64,000 bases of DNA. Source: Trueperaceae bacterium (GTDB lineage Bacteria > Deinococcota > Deinococci > Deinococcales > Trueperaceae). The notes under the pieces were generated by a model that was not told the DNA's origin, did no database searches, and saw only the letters and a list, made by a program, of their open reading frames with translations. The number at the start of each line of letters is the position of its first letter. The stretch's first letter is position 1. Below, in pieces: positions 1-9,309 of this stretch. The stretch is taken from assembly GCA_020354625.1 (NCBI GenBank), contig CP070651.1:804680-868679 (forward strand). Direction: 5' to 3'. Both the position numbers and the translations under genes were made by a program.

Positions 1-1919
1 ACGTCGGTTCCCGGCTCTAAGCCGCTGAGTTCGAAGTAGTCTGAGAGCTCGGCGAAGTTGTTTTCGTCGCTCTCCTCGAGCATTCCCTCTAGCACGCTAG
101 GCGTGGTGAGGAGATCGGCGCTGAGACCGAAGAGGTCGGTAAAACCGAGCTCCGAGCCGAACTCGTCGAAGGGTTCACTCGCTTCAGTCGAGGCCGAAGC
201 CTCAAGGGCTGCCGAGATGCCGAATGCGAGGGGTTGTGCAACGAGGTCCACGAGGTCAGCGATACCCGAGACGAGCTCGTGGTCGTTGCTGTACTGTCGT
301 GACCAACTCCCGTTAGGACTGTTGCTTGTGGCCGCACGATAGGCTCGGTTGGCAAGAATGCTCGGTTCACCGTTGAACGTGTCGATCAGCGCTTCGATCG
401 CCTCGGCCGGGCTGCCGAAAACGAGGCTGTTTCCGACAAATGCATAGCCGATGTTCAGATTCGGACCCGTCAGAAAGCGCTCGATGTCGATACCGCGATA
501 CTGGTAGGGGCGGGACACAAACGTTCCATCACCGAGGTTGTCCAAATTGAGATCCAAGGGATCACTGAGCATAGAGAGGGGATTAAGGCCTGAGACGATC
601 TCCTGCGTGAACGGCGCGAGCACTTGGCCGAGCATGTCTAGCCCTGCGCGCGCCTCTTCGGGTGAGCTAACCGGGACGATAAAGACGCGTGGTGCTTGGT
701 AGAGTAGCGTTTTGAGGTCGCTGCTGACCCCCTCGAGCATCACGGTGTGGAGCTTGGAGCCGATCCAGTCGAAGAGAGCCGTGTCGAGATCGAGGCCGAG
801 CTCATTGCGTAAGAGTGTCTTGAGGTCTAGATCTTCTCCTACGATGGGAGCGAGCCCGTCGAGCCAACCTTGGATGTAGGCGAAAAGTTCGCGAAGCGGT
901 ACATACTGGCTGGAAACTCTGGCGCTGGTCTCAGGGGCGAGGAACGGGGTTGTCGCCTTACAGGTTCTGCACAGCAGCAGCGAAGCTAATTCTTCGTCGC
1001 CACCATTCGGATCGACTGCGATCAAGGCCTCGCTGAGAAGTCCCTCCTCGGTAGCGCCGATATTCCCTGCCACGCCTCCAAGGGTGCGCAGTGCGGCCAA
1101 GGCCCGGTTGAAGAGGTATTCGATTTCGGGCCCGTCGACCACGAACGCCGCAAAGCCTTCGAGCACATTGGCGACCGCAGCTAGATTGAGACTAAAACCG
1201 AGCCCACTCTGGTTCAGGCGTTGGGAGGTGTGCCAGAGGGGAGTGTCGGCCAGGCTAGAGTCTTCGCTGCCGTTATAGAGTCTAATGGCGCTGCGCAACA
1301 CTTCGGGGTTTGAACTGGCCATGAATATATCGTCGACTGCGCCGATGACGATGGGTAGATCGCTGCCATCGCCTAGGACGTAGAGCGGGATACCGTCTTG
1401 TTCGAGGGGTTCGGAGAAAGTGAGGCAGTCGATCAGAACGGTTTGAAGAGCATTTGCAGCTGGGAGTGCGTCCTGTTCGACCCTGGAGAAGGCCGTCACC
1501 GCCGGTAGCGGATTGAACGGTGTGAAGCTTACGGTGAGAAGGGCATCTGTGAAAAGCCCTTTGAAGGGTAGCGATAGATCGGTTACTTGTGGACAGAACC
1601 CTTCTAATTCGGCCAATAAATCGCCGGGTGCAGAGATCACCTCGAGAATTTCGGAGAGCTCATCGAGATCGAAATCGCTTCCTGTTTCAGCCAAGAAGTT
1701 GATCAGCTTGGTGAGTGTTGCTCCTGCTCCTGCCCAATCCAGTTCCGCAAGATCACGTCCTAACGTCTGGTCTCCAACCTCTTGTGAGCGTAAACTGAGG
1801 GTTACTACGGTATCTGCCGGTGCGAGCGTTGCCAAAGGCTGCGATTGGGCATTGACAAATACGAGCATGGCTATGGTGACGATGGACAGGAGTGTGCGTA
1901 CAAGCGTGTTGTTGGTCAT
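1..1919 (-). CDS. Secreted DUF3352-like protein, C-terminus cut off by window edge
   Basis: The reading frame is open from an ATG at 1919 to the left edge, so about 639 codons are visible and the stop lies outside. A good ribosome site (AAGGAG) sits just before the ATG. Residues 1-24 form a signal peptide (short polar start, then LLSIVTIAMLVFVNAQ). The rest is a soluble exported protein rich in Leu, Asp and Glu, with repeated units reading like 'gvdIyrf ... afvgdsLVFGSPAEAIEALI' separated by acidic stretches. This resembles the DUF3352 family of secreted or periplasmic proteins of unknown function. A CxxC-like pair (CRTC) occurs near residue 320 and a further Cys pair earlier. No catalytic motif is visible. 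The gene is followed upstream by an oppositely placed lipoprotein gene on the same strand. Family assignment is by pattern only. Confidence 0.75.
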   Translation of the reverse strand, partial: MTNNTLVRTLLSIVTIAMLVFVNAQSQPLATLAPADTVVTLSLRSQEVGDQTLGRDLAELDWAGAGATLTKLINFLAETGSDFDLDELSEILEVISAPGDLLAELEGFCPQVTDLSLPFKGLFTDALLTVSFTPFNPLPAVTAFSRVEQDALPAANALQTVLIDCLTFSEPLEQDGIPLYVLGDGSDLPIVIGAVDDIFMASSNPEVLRSAIRLYNGSEDSSLADTPLWHTSQRLNQSGLGFSLNLAAVANVLEGFAAFVVDGPEIEYLFNRALAALRTLGGVAGNIGATEEGLLSEALIAVDPNGGDEELASLLLCRTCKATTPFLAPETSARVSSQYVPLRELFAYIQGWLDGLAPIVGEDLDLKTLLRNELGLDLDTALFDWIGSKLHTVMLEGVSSDLKTLLYQAPRVFIVPVSSPEEARAGLDMLGQVLAPFTQEIVSGLNPLSMLSDPLDLNLDNLGDGTFVSRPYQYRGIDIERFLTGPNLNIGYAFVGNSLVFGSPAEAIEALIDTFNGEPSILANRAYRAATSNSPNGSWSRQYSNDHELVSGIADLVDLVAQPLAFGISAALEASASTEASEPFDEFGSELGFTDLFGLSADLLTTPSVLEGMLEESDENNFAELSDYFELSGLEPGTD

Positions 1920-2091
1920 ATGCTCTCCTTGGGAATTGAGTCTCGGACCAGCTGCAAACGGGCTTCTGTTGCGGAAACCTACTTCGCTCATGAATGGCTT
2001 CGGAGCTCGATACAACCTACTTTCCTTACTGGTAGCATACCAACTTCGCGCAGTGTGGGAGCCTCCGAGCCGGTGGCGCAAAGACATGGTG

Positions 2092-2448
2092 TCAGGCGCT
2101 CGCTAGACGCAAGCGCTCGATGCCTCGAGGTGTTACTCGCCAGGCGATTCCCGGAAGATCGTCGACGGTGAAGAGAAGCCGGTAATCTCGGTCGAGGTCT
2201 GAAAACTCTTCGAGCGTCCAGCGAACACCGCGCGGTAATTGTAGATCGATCAGTACATGGGTAGAGAAGGAGCCCGTTTCGAGAAAACCGATTTGCATGC
2301 GGTGATAGGCGATGGTTGCTGTGCGTTCGGCTTCGATGGCTTGAGGGGTTGCAAAGGCGTCACTAGAAGTTTGTGGCAAACAGCCGGCGAGCAGAGCTGC
2401 GGTGATAAGACTGAAGAAAAGCGAGGCCAGGCGGCGTGATGGAATCAT
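2092..2448 (-). CDS. Small putative lipoprotein
   Basis: This 118-residue protein starts with a typical lipoprotein signal: Arg residues, a hydrophobic stretch (LFFSLITAALLAG) and the lipobox LLAGC with the modified Cys near residue 22. It should be anchored to the outer face of a membrane. The mature part of about 95 residues is mixed alpha/beta, with Trp and Leu spaced as in a small folded domain (for example RGVRWTLEEFSDLDRDYRL). I do not recognise the family. The gene lies between the winged-helix regulator gene and the large secreted protein, all on the minus strand, so the three may be cotranscribed. An AAGGA...TCCTT inverted repeat precedes the start, and the best Shine-Dalgarno match is about 17 nt from the ATG, further than normal. 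Confidence 0.7.
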   Translation of the reverse strand: MIPSRRLASLFFSLITAALLAGCLPQTSSDAFATPQAIEAERTATIAYHRMQIGFLETGSFSTHVLIDLQLPRGVRWTLEEFSDLDRDYRLLFTVDDLPGIAWRVTPRGIERLRLASA

Positions 2449-2475
2449 GTTTAAGGAATCTCACTCCTTTCCTGT

Positions 2476-3132
2476 TCAGTCGGCAAACGGTTCTAGGGGT
2501 GCCAATCCCAGACGCAAAACGTATCGTTGAGCGCCGCGTTTACGCTGGTAACGCTTGATGAGATCGAAAAGCTCATGCTGAAGTTCTTTTGCCTCGTCAA
2601 AGTCCAAATATAGGCTGTCGCGCCAAGCACTGACGACGGCAGGGCTATCGGGATCGAGCGTGGTGACATTCTTGTCGGGTGCGATCGCCATCTGCACCTG
2701 AAGACGATCCCTATTATCTCGATAGATACGCGTTCCCCACGTGCCGACGGCTTCCAGCCGGGCACGGACGACGTTTCTTCTCAACAGGCGTTCCCAATAG
2801 GCGTCTTTCTCGGCCAGAGCGCTCTCGAGCGTTTCAGCGGAGGTAGCATGGAAAGGGATGAAATAACTTTTAGCTGTTGTCCGGTACAGCTTGATACCCC
2901 GGCCACGGCGTGCTACGATCTCGGCAACCTCGAGCAATCCGAGATCGAGAAACCCTTGTACGCGCTTGAGCACGGTATTTGGCTTGCTAGAGGTTTCGCG
3001 TGCCGCCTGACTCACGCTGCAGGATCGACCCAGGAACGGTGCCAGGTGTTTAAGGGTTTTGGGGTTTGTAAGCACATCGGCGGCCGCACGATCGAGAATT
3101 TGAAGAACGCTAGGTGAATCTCTATCCCCCAT
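2476..3132 (-). CDS. Winged helix-turn-helix transcriptional regulator
   Basis: This is a 218-residue cytoplasmic protein. Residues about 17-85 read as an ArsR-like winged helix: KHLAPFLGRSCSVSQAARET is the first helix pair, KPNTVLKRVQGFLDLGLLEV the recognition helix and following helix, and ARRGRGIKLYRT the wing. The remaining 130 residues form a ligand or dimer domain with no recognised signature. The target genes are unknown. It is divergent from acnA with 137 nt between the starts, so acnA or itself are the obvious candidates (inference). A perfect-looking -10 box TATACT lies 7 nt before the ATG with no Shine-Dalgarno site, suggesting leaderless transcription. The downstream genes for a lipoprotein and a secreted protein may share this promoter. 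Confidence 0.75.
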   Translation of the reverse strand: MGDRDSPSVLQILDRAAADVLTNPKTLKHLAPFLGRSCSVSQAARETSSKPNTVLKRVQGFLDLGLLEVAEIVARRGRGIKLYRTTAKSYFIPFHATSAETLESALAEKDAYWERLLRRNVVRARLEAVGTWGTRIYRDNRDRLQVQMAIAPDKNVTTLDPDSPAVVSAWRDSLYLDFDEAKELQHELFDLIKRYQRKRGAQRYVLRLGLAPLEPFAD

Positions 3133-3139
3133 ATCATGT

Positions 3140-3145
3140 AGTATA
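3140..3145 (-). promoter_or_regulatory. -10 box of the winged-helix regulator gene, leaderless type
   Basis: Read on the minus strand this is TATACT, five of six matching the sigma-70 -10 consensus. It is separated from the start codon at 3132 by only 7 nt, so transcription would begin at or next to the ATG. No convincing -35 box or Shine-Dalgarno sequence accompanies it. Confidence 0.5.
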
Positions 3146-3269
3146 CGTCGATGATGAGTTCGGTAGTGCCACCACGATAGAGTGTAGTCTAGTTTGGTGG
3201 TGAACTCGCTGATGTGTTCCTACCCACAGCAACCGGCTCGGTCGCAGTGAAAGTGTCAAAGGAGAGACG

Positions 3270-5996
3270 ATGATCCAGCCAGCCAAGAATTCCTTTCAGG
3301 CGAGAGATCTTCTCGATACCGGATCGGGACAGGTCTATTATTACCGTTTGTCGAAGCTACAGGAGGACGGCTTTGGCGATATCGACAGGCTCCCGTTTTC
3401 AATCAAGATCTTGCTCGAGTCACTGCTCCGTAACGAGAACGGTTATGACGTTACCGAGGACGATGTCAAAACGCTCGCTGCTTATGATCCCAGAACACCC
3501 GTTGAGGAAGAGATTCCGTTTAAACCTGCACGTGTGATCTTGCAAGATTTTACCGGTGTGCCGAGCGTTGTCGACCTAGCGGCCTTGCGAAGCGCCATGC
3601 ACCGATTGGGGGGGGATCCGAAGCTGATCAATCCCCAGGTCCCTGTCGATCTGGTCATCGATCATAGTGTGCAGGTCGATGAGTCTGACAGCCCCTTGGC
3701 ACTCGTCAACAATGCCGCCTTGGAGTTCGATCGCAATATCGAGCGCTATGAGTTTTTGCGCTGGGGTCAACAGGCCTTCGAGAACTTCAGGGTCGTGCCC
3801 CCTGCGAGCGGAATCGTTCATCAGGTCAATCTGGAGTATCTCGCCAAGGGAGTGCTCTATAGACCTCACGACGACCGAGAGGTTGCCTACCCCGATTCGT
3901 TGGTCGGTACCGATAGTCATACCACCATGATCAACGGCCTCGGCATTGTCGGCTGGGGTGTGGGCGGCATAGAGGCCGAGGCCGTTATGCTCGGGCAGCC
4001 GATCTATATGCTCATTCCCGAGGTGGTCGGTTTGAAGGTGACCGGCAGGCTCCCCGAGGGATCGACCGCTACGGACCTGGCGCTGACCGTTACCCAGCTT
4101 CTTCGCAGCAAAGGAGTGGTCGGTAGGTTCGTGGAGTTCTACGGCCCTGGTCTCTCTGGCATGACTTTGCCGGATCGAGCCACTATCGCCAACATGGCCC
4201 CTGAATATGGTGCGACAATGGGTTTTTTCCCGGTCGATGATGAGTCTCTACGCTACTTGCACCAGACAGGGAGGCTCGACGATGAAGTGGAGGCGGTCGA
4301 GCGCTACGCCAAAGCCCAGGGACTGTTCCGCGACGACGACACGCCCGATCCCGAGTTTTACGATACCGTTGAGCTCGATCTCTCTACTGTAGAACCGAGC
4401 ATCGCCGGTCCAAAACGTCCTCAAGACCGGATTCTATTACGCGATGTCAAAGAGAGCTTCCAGTCCGATCTTGCGAAGCCCTTCGAGCAGAGGGGTTTCA
4501 ATCTCTCTAAAGATGATGTGGATAGTGAGGCCGGGCTCACCATCGGTGGAGATACGTTCCAACTTACCCATGGCGATGTGGTCATTGCCGCCATTACCTC
4601 CTGTACCAACACCAGCAACCCCTCGGTGATGTTGGCAGCTGGCCTGGTCGCCAAGAAAGCGGTAGAAGCTGGGCTCGAGGTGAGGCCTTATGTCAAGACC
4701 AGCCTCGCCCCAGGTTCGAAGGTGGTGACGGAATACCTCCGCGATACCGGGTTGCTTCCGTATCTGGAGAAGCTCGGTTTTTATGTGGTCGGTTACGGCT
4801 GCACGACCTGCATCGGCAATAGTGGTCCGCTCCCTGATGAGGTAGTAGAGGCTATCAATCGAGGGAATCTGGTCGCTGCTAGTGTTCTGTCGGGCAACCG
4901 CAATTTCGAAGGTCGTATCAATCCTCATATCAAGGCCAACTATTTGGCGAGCCCACCTTTGGTGGTTGCGTTTGCAATTGCCGGAACGGTAAACACCGAC
5001 CTCGTGACGGAGCCTTTGGGTAAGAACGCTTCGGGTGAAGAGATCTATCTGCGTGATATCTGGCCGACCTATGCCGAGATCACAGAGCATATGGAAACGG
5101 CTATGAAGCCCGAGACGTTCGAGCGTCTGTATGACGGCATCGAGAAATCCAATGAGAAATGGAACCAGATACCGGTCAAGGGAGGAGATCTCTTTGCCTG
5201 GGATCGAGAGAGTACCTACGTTCAGGAACCACCATTCTTTCTCGATTTGAGTCCAGAGCCGGAGGCGATCTCGGCCATTCGGGACGCGCGCGTCCTTGTG
5301 AAGGTGGGAGATTCTGTCACGACAGACCACATCAGTCCTGCCGGATCGATCGCTATAGATAGCCCTGCAGGGCAGTACCTGATCGACAAGGGAGTCAAGC
5401 CGTCAGACTTCAACACCTACGGTGCTCGGCGGGGAAACGATCAAGTAATGGCGCGAGGAACCTTTGCAAATATCCGTTTGAAAAACGAATTGGCGCCTGG
5501 GACAGAGGGGGGGTGGACCACCGATTTCACCACCGGTGAGATCGCGACGATCTATGATGCGAGCCTCAACTACAAATCTCAGCATATCCCGACGGTCGTG
5601 TTGGCCGGTATCGATTACGGCATGGGTTCGAGCCGCGATTGGGCCGGCAAAGGTCCCTTCCTGCTCGGAATTCGAGCGGTGATCGCCAAGTCGTTTGAGC
5701 GTATCCATCGAAGCAATTTGGTGGGCATGGGCGTGCTCCCTTTGCAATACAAAGCAGGAGAGGATGCTGCCAGTCTGGGTCTAACCGGTCGTGAGACTTT
5801 CTCCATCGAGATCGATGACCAGGTAGAGCCTCGTCAAGAGATTACCGTACGTGTCGTGAGTGAAGACGGCACCTCCCAGCAATTTCAAGCCGTCTGCCGG
5901 CTCGACACTCCCGTTGAGATCGATTACTATCGCAACGGTGGCATTCTCCACGCAGTGTTGCGCAACTTGCACGCAACTACTAAGGCTCAAGCCTGA
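3270..5996 (+). CDS. acnA: Aconitate hydratase AcnA
   Basis: The 908-residue enzyme interconverts citrate and isocitrate in the TCA cycle. It matches the monomeric AcnA/IRP1 type in length and motifs: the [4Fe-4S] cluster ligands appear in SCTNTSNPS (about residue 445) and [12 protein letters not shown] (about 510-515), and SRDWAGKG near residue 790 belongs to the swivelling C-terminal domain. The N-terminus with [15 protein letters not shown] and the HSVQVD segment is also typical. The ATG has a good ribosome site (GGAGAGACG). It is transcribed away from the winged-helix regulator gene. A perfect 24-nt palindrome follows the stop. Assignment is very secure; only the exact regulation is unknown. 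Confidence 0.98.
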   Translation: MIQPAKNSFQARDLLDTGSGQVYYYRLSKLQEDGFGDIDRLPFSIKILLESLLRNENGYDVTEDDVKTLAAYDPRTPVEEEIPFKPARVILQDFTGVPSVVDLAALRSAMHRLGGDPKLINPQVPVDLVIDHSVQVDESDSPLALVNNAALEFDRNIERYEFLRWGQQAFENFRVVPPASGIVHQVNLEYLAKGVLYRPHDDREVAYPDSLVGTDSHTTMINGLGIVGWGVGGIEAEAVMLGQPIYMLIPEVVGLKVTGRLPEGSTATDLALTVTQLLRSKGVVGRFVEFYGPGLSGMTLPDRATIANMAPEYGATMGFFPVDDESLRYLHQTGRLDDEVEAVERYAKAQGLFRDDDTPDPEFYDTVELDLSTVEPSIAGPKRPQDRILLRDVKESFQSDLAKPFEQRGFNLSKDDVDSEAGLTIGGDTFQLTHGDVVIAAITSCTNTSNPSVMLAAGLVAKKAVEAGLEVRPYVKTSLAPGSKVVTEYLRDTGLLPYLEKLGFYVVGYGCTTCIGNSGPLPDEVVEAINRGNLVAASVLSGNRNFEGRINPHIKANYLASPPLVVAFAIAGTVNTDLVTEPLGKNASGEEIYLRDIWPTYAEITEHMETAMKPETFERLYDGIEKSNEKWNQIPVKGGDLFAWDRESTYVQEPPFFLDLSPEPEAISAIRDARVLVKVGDSVTTDHISPAGSIAIDSPAGQYLIDKGVKPSDFNTYGARRGNDQVMARGTFANIRLKNELAPGTEGGWTTDFTTGEIATIYDASLNYKSQHIPTVVLAGIDYGMGSSRDWAGKGPFLLGIRAVIAKSFERIHRSNLVGMGVLPLQYKAGEDAASLGLTGRETFSIEIDDQVEPRQEITVRVVSEDGTSQQFQAVCRLDTPVEIDYYRNGGILHAVLRNLHATTKAQA

Positions 5997-6044
5997 AAAT
6001 AGCGTATCGAGCCGCCCGAAGATCGAGAAATTACCAAGTTTCAC

Positions 6045-6068
6045 AGGCGCCGCCCTAGGGCGGCGCCT
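6045..6068. repeat. Perfect 24-nt GC-rich palindrome after acnA
   Basis: The sequence AGGCGCCGCCCTAGGGCGGCGCCT is its own reverse complement, a 12-base inverted repeat with no spacer. It lies 48 nt after the acnA stop and 12 nt before the next ATG. No T-run follows, so it is not a standard intrinsic terminator. It could act as a transcript-stabilising hairpin, a terminator in a lineage with weak U-tracts, or a protein-binding operator for the downstream gene. Confidence 0.6.
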
Positions 6069-6080
6069 ATACTCAAGGGT

Positions 6081-6500
6081 ATGCGAGAGTTCCTCGTCTT
6101 TCTCATGATTGGTTTAGTCGTATTTTTTGGGGTGGGTGAGTGGCGGGGTTGGTACCTTGGAGTTCCGGCCCAAACCCCCATGTTCATCTACAAAAAAGAT
6201 CATGTCGCGCTGGCAACGCGTCGGACGATCAATACCGAACACCTCCCTTTCGAGGTCTCAGGAAAAGTACAGCGGGGTAATGTCAAACTCGAAGTCTTAT
6301 ACGAACTGACTGCCAGCTTTCAAAACAGGACCAAGGGTGCTCCAGAGCGCTCCCTTTTCGAGCAGGTGTACACCAAAGGGCAGACGATTGCCATCAATGA
6401 GCGGTTCGAGGCTGGAAAGGGGATCTACAGGGTTCGGTTGACCTTTAGTGATGCCACCGGCCTTTTTTCCCTCAAGTTGCCGACGTCTTCTCAGCTTTAG
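6081..6500 (+). CDS. Membrane-anchored protein of unknown function
   Basis: The 139-residue product begins MREFLVFLMIGLVVFFGVG, one N-terminal membrane helix or uncleaved signal anchor. It is followed by about 110 residues that look like an outward-facing all-beta domain (alternating strands such as GNVKLEVLYELTASFQNR and KGIYRVRLTFSDATGLFSL). The pattern recalls a small immunoglobulin-like domain but I do not recognise a family. The AAGGG before the ATG is only one base away, too close for a normal ribosome site, so the start at 6081 is chosen because it gives a full membrane segment. The 3' end overlaps the convergent ankyrin gene by 29 nt. Confidence 0.6.
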   Translation: MREFLVFLMIGLVVFFGVGEWRGWYLGVPAQTPMFIYKKDHVALATRRTINTEHLPFEVSGKVQRGNVKLEVLYELTASFQNRTKGAPERSLFEQVYTKGQTIAINERFEAGKGIYRVRLTFSDATGLFSLKLPTSSQL

Positions 6501-7065
6501 CACCCCGTTGCTGCAAGAGCAGGACGATCTCCTTTTGTCGATTGGCTATCGCTTTGGTGAGAGGTGACCGTCCCTGTCGATCGGGTACATCGAGATCTTG
6601 AACACCCGTGTCCAGCAACCAAGCGACCATTTCAGGATGGTTGAAGTCGATCGCGCCGTGTAACGCACGTTCGAACCCTTCCTCGCAGCCAAACTCATGC
6701 AGGAGTTTGGCGACCTCGATGTGTCCACCGACAGCAGCATGGTACAAGACTGAAAGTCCGTGGGCTCCTCTCGCTTCGGCTAACTTGGGGTCTCGCCTTA
6801 AAAATCGACGCACTTCGTCTAGATCTCCCAGCATGGCAACGGTGCAGATTGTGGGGTGCGCACCGGCTTGTAGCAAAAACTCTGCAATCTCTCGCTGTCC
6901 CGTGTGCGAGGCGGCCTCTAACGCGGTCTCTCCAGTCGGCTCATAGCGCTGATGGAGGACCTCAGGGTGTTTTTGGTAGAGCTTCTGAACCGTGGCAAAG
7001 TCACCGTGGCCGGCAAACACGAAGTCGCGAACGATACCTTCTTCCAAGGGGGGCGGTGGAGTCAT
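6472..7065 (-). CDS. Ankyrin-repeat protein
   Basis: From the ATG at 7065, preceded by AAGG at suitable distance, the product has 197 residues. It consists of about five to six ankyrin repeats recognisable by phrases such as GETALEAASHTGQREIAEFL, GLSVLYHAAVGGHIEVAKLL and GRSPLTKAIANRQKEIVLLL. There is no signal peptide, so it is probably cytoplasmic. Ankyrin repeats bind other proteins; the partner is unknown. A longer in-frame ATG at 7095 adds MGLSQVRSIE but lacks a ribosome site. The 3' end runs 29 nt into the convergent gene on the plus strand. Confidence 0.85.
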   Translation of the reverse strand: MTPPPPLEEGIVRDFVFAGHGDFATVQKLYQKHPEVLHQRYEPTGETALEAASHTGQREIAEFLLQAGAHPTICTVAMLGDLDEVRRFLRRDPKLAEARGAHGLSVLYHAAVGGHIEVAKLLHEFGCEEGFERALHGAIDFNHPEMVAWLLDTGVQDLDVPDRQGRSPLTKAIANRQKEIVLLLQQRGAKAEKTSAT

Positions 7066-7207
7066 CTCAATAGACCTTACCTGGCTGAGGCCCAAAAATA
7101 AACGTACATCTTGGAAACGTACATCTTGAATAGGTCTGGTGGCGCGGTGTGATGAACTGGGATTTCATGCGTCGATTCTAAAACGAAAGCTGGGAGGACG
7201 GGGTAGG

Positions 7208-8062
7208 CTACCCCTTGGAACCCCTTCGAGCAGTTTCAAGCTCGTCCCACTGAGCTGCTGTCACCTGATCGAGAACATTGAAGCCGCCTGCGTTCCACGC
7301 ACTCTCCCCGCCGTCGATGTGCACGAGCGCGCCGGTGATAAAGGCCGACTCATCGGATACGAGGTAACTGGCCAAATTGGCGAGCTCCCGGTGCTCTCCC
7401 ATGCGTCCGAGTGGGACTTGACTTTTAAAGAGGGCTTCGATCGCCTCGGTGGGCATGAGGCGACTCCAGGCTCCCTCCGTGGGAAACGGTCCGGGAGCGA
7501 TGGTGTTCAGGCGGATCCCATACTTCCCCCACTCTCCTGCAAGGGACTTGGTAAGGGTGACAACGCCTGCTTTCGAGATGGCAGAAGGCACCACATAACC
7601 CGAGCCGGTCGTAGCGTATGTGGCCACGATGCTCAGCACGGTTCCGGCTCGGTTACGGCTGATCCAACGCTTACCGAGTTCGAGAGTACAGTAGACCGTA
7701 CCGTGAAGCACGATTCCCATAACGGCATCGAAGGCGCGATGCGAGAGTCGTTCTGTCGGTGAGATGAAGTTCCCTGCAGCGTTGTTGACGAGTACGTCGA
7801 TGGGGCCAAGATGCGCCTCTACGTCGTCGATCATGTGTGTGACTTGCTCGGGAATGCGTACGTCGGCCTGGCTGGCATAGACCTGTCGACCGGTCGCCTC
7901 CCCGAGCTCTTTGGCAACCGATTGCAGGAGTTCGATCCGGCGACTGGCGATTGCCACGTTTGCGCCGAGCTGAAGAAACCGCTCGGTCATCGAGCGCCCA
8001 AGCCCTGAACCCCCACCCGTGACGAGAATCACTTTGTCCTTGAGAAGATCCGTGCGGAACAT
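7208..8062 (-). CDS. SDR oxidoreductase, 2,4-dienoyl-CoA reductase-like
   Basis: This is a 284-residue short-chain dehydrogenase with a Rossmann fold: the nucleotide site TGGGSGLG at residues 15-22 and NNAAGNF near 88. The usual catalytic Tyr-x-x-x-Lys is replaced by Ser-x-x-x-Lys in VPSAISKAGV. That substitution, with the following SLAGEWGKYGIRLNTIAPGP, is the hallmark of the 2,4-dienoyl-CoA reductase (DECR/FadH-SDR) branch that uses NADPH to reduce dienoyl-CoA in the breakdown of unsaturated fatty acids. It is therefore a family trait rather than a defect. A strong ribosome site (AAGGAG) precedes the ATG. No other beta-oxidation gene is near. Other SDR substrates cannot be excluded. Confidence 0.85.
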   Translation of the reverse strand: MFRTDLLKDKVILVTGGGSGLGRSMTERFLQLGANVAIASRRIELLQSVAKELGEATGRQVYASQADVRIPEQVTHMIDDVEAHLGPIDVLVNNAAGNFISPTERLSHRAFDAVMGIVLHGTVYCTLELGKRWISRNRAGTVLSIVATYATTGSGYVVPSAISKAGVVTLTKSLAGEWGKYGIRLNTIAPGPFPTEGAWSRLMPTEAIEALFKSQVPLGRMGEHRELANLASYLVSDESAFITGALVHIDGGESAWNAGGFNVLDQVTAAQWDELETARRGSKG

Positions 8063-8189
8063 CGTATTTACTCCTTTGCGCCGTCCGTTTGCTTGTATCG
8101 CTTGCGACCGTTACCAGGAGTCTACCCTATGGTCGAATGTGGGAAAGTTGTGTGCTCATCAAAGGCCGGTCTCGTCATAATGCCTAGGG

Positions 8190-9299
8190 ATGCATCGTTT
8201 TTGGGTAGGGATAACCGTAGCTCTTTCGCTTTTCTTTGGTGACGCACTTGCGTCACCCACGGTCCGGGTTCTGCTCGAGGAATCACCGGGTCAAGTGATC
8301 ATCGACGTATCGGGTGCGCACCGAGGATTCGTTGATGGCTTGCTCCGTTTCGAAACGACCACGTCGCTCGACTGGCCGGTAACGGCTCGTGGCGATACTT
8401 TACTGAGTGGGGGAGTGCTGATCGGGAGATCCATGACCCTTGAACCGCTCGAAGAGTTGATTCGATGGCAGGGCCGAACCTACCGCGGCGCTATTCGTCT
8501 TATCGCTGCCGAGGGGCACGTGCTGGTGATCAACGTGGTCGATATAGAAGACTACCTTCGAGGGGTCGTGCCGGCAGAGATGCAGGCGAGTTGGCCTCTA
8601 GAAGCTCTCAAGGCACAAGCCGTTGCGGCGCGTACCTACACCTTGGCTTCATTGGAGTCCTCGGCAGACTATGATCTATGCGCAACGATCGAATGCCAGG
8701 TATATCGTGGCGTGGAGGCTGAGCATCGCCGGAGTGACAAGGCCCTCGAAGAGACCGAAGGTGTGGTGCTCACTTTTGGGGGATCGGTAGCCCGCACGTT
8801 CTACCATGCGGACTCTGGAGGGATTGTGGCTTCGAGCGCCGAGGTATGGGGGGTCACCTTTCCCTACCTCGTGGCACAGACAGATGTGGCGACCACATCA
8901 CCCCATCGGCGGTGGGATAAGCAGCTCGACCCCGAAGTCGTTTCGGCATCGTTGCGTTCAAACGGGTTCGACCTCGGGATCGTGCAGCGTCTACGCGTAC
9001 TCTCTTACAGTGAGTCGGGCCGGGTTCGGCAGCTCGAGGTAAGTGGTTCAGGTGGCGTTGCTAGGCTGGAGGGGAGGCAGTTGCGAACGCTTTTGCGGAG
9101 CTGGGGTCTCAAGTCCACGCGCTTCCGTATGACCGGGGCACTTAGTGCTCGTGGAGACGGTTGGGGTCACGGAGTCGGAATGAGTCAATACGGTGCCCGT
9201 TCTCTGGCTCAGTCGGGCTATACCTATAGCCAGATCCTCTCTTTTTACTATCCGAGCACGACCCTTCAGAAGCGTATCTACACGTCGGTCCGGCCGTAG
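8190..9299 (+). CDS. SpoIID/LytB domain protein
   Basis: The 369-residue protein starts with a signal peptide (MHRFWVGITVALSLFFGDALA). The SpoIID core spans about residues 120-360: VDIEDYLRGVVPAEMQASW, ALKAQAVAARTYTLASL, two Cys in CATIEC, ADSGGIVASSAEVWG and the C-terminal GWGHGVGMSQYGA. SpoIID proteins are peptidoglycan lytic transglycosylases acting on denuded glycan strands. In non-sporulating bacteria members are thought to trim the cell wall or help septum splitting, so a periplasmic wall-modifying role is inferred. A CATAAT -10-like hexamer ends 8 nt before the ATG, hinting at leaderless expression. The gene is a single unit, convergent with the YeeE/YedE pair. Confidence 0.9.
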   Translation: MHRFWVGITVALSLFFGDALASPTVRVLLEESPGQVIIDVSGAHRGFVDGLLRFETTTSLDWPVTARGDTLLSGGVLIGRSMTLEPLEELIRWQGRTYRGAIRLIAAEGHVLVINVVDIEDYLRGVVPAEMQASWPLEALKAQAVAARTYTLASLESSADYDLCATIECQVYRGVEAEHRRSDKALEETEGVVLTFGGSVARTFYHADSGGIVASSAEVWGVTFPYLVAQTDVATTSPHRRWDKQLDPEVVSASLRSNGFDLGIVQRLRVLSYSESGRVRQLEVSGSGGVARLEGRQLRTLLRSWGLKSTRFRMTGALSARGDGWGHGVGMSQYGARSLAQSGYTYSQILSFYYPSTTLQKRIYTSVRP

Positions 9300-9309
9300 A
9301 TCCGCTTTA

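Noticed and set aside
4437-5330. Long minus-strand open frame of 297 codons opposite acnA
   Set aside because: It lies wholly within the acnA coding sequence, encodes no recognisable domain and has no ribosome site; it is a by-product of GC-rich codon use.
7208-8062. Loss of the catalytic Tyr in the SDR as evidence of a pseudoenzyme
   Set aside because: Ser in place of Tyr with a retained Lys is the normal state in the 2,4-dienoyl-CoA reductase branch.
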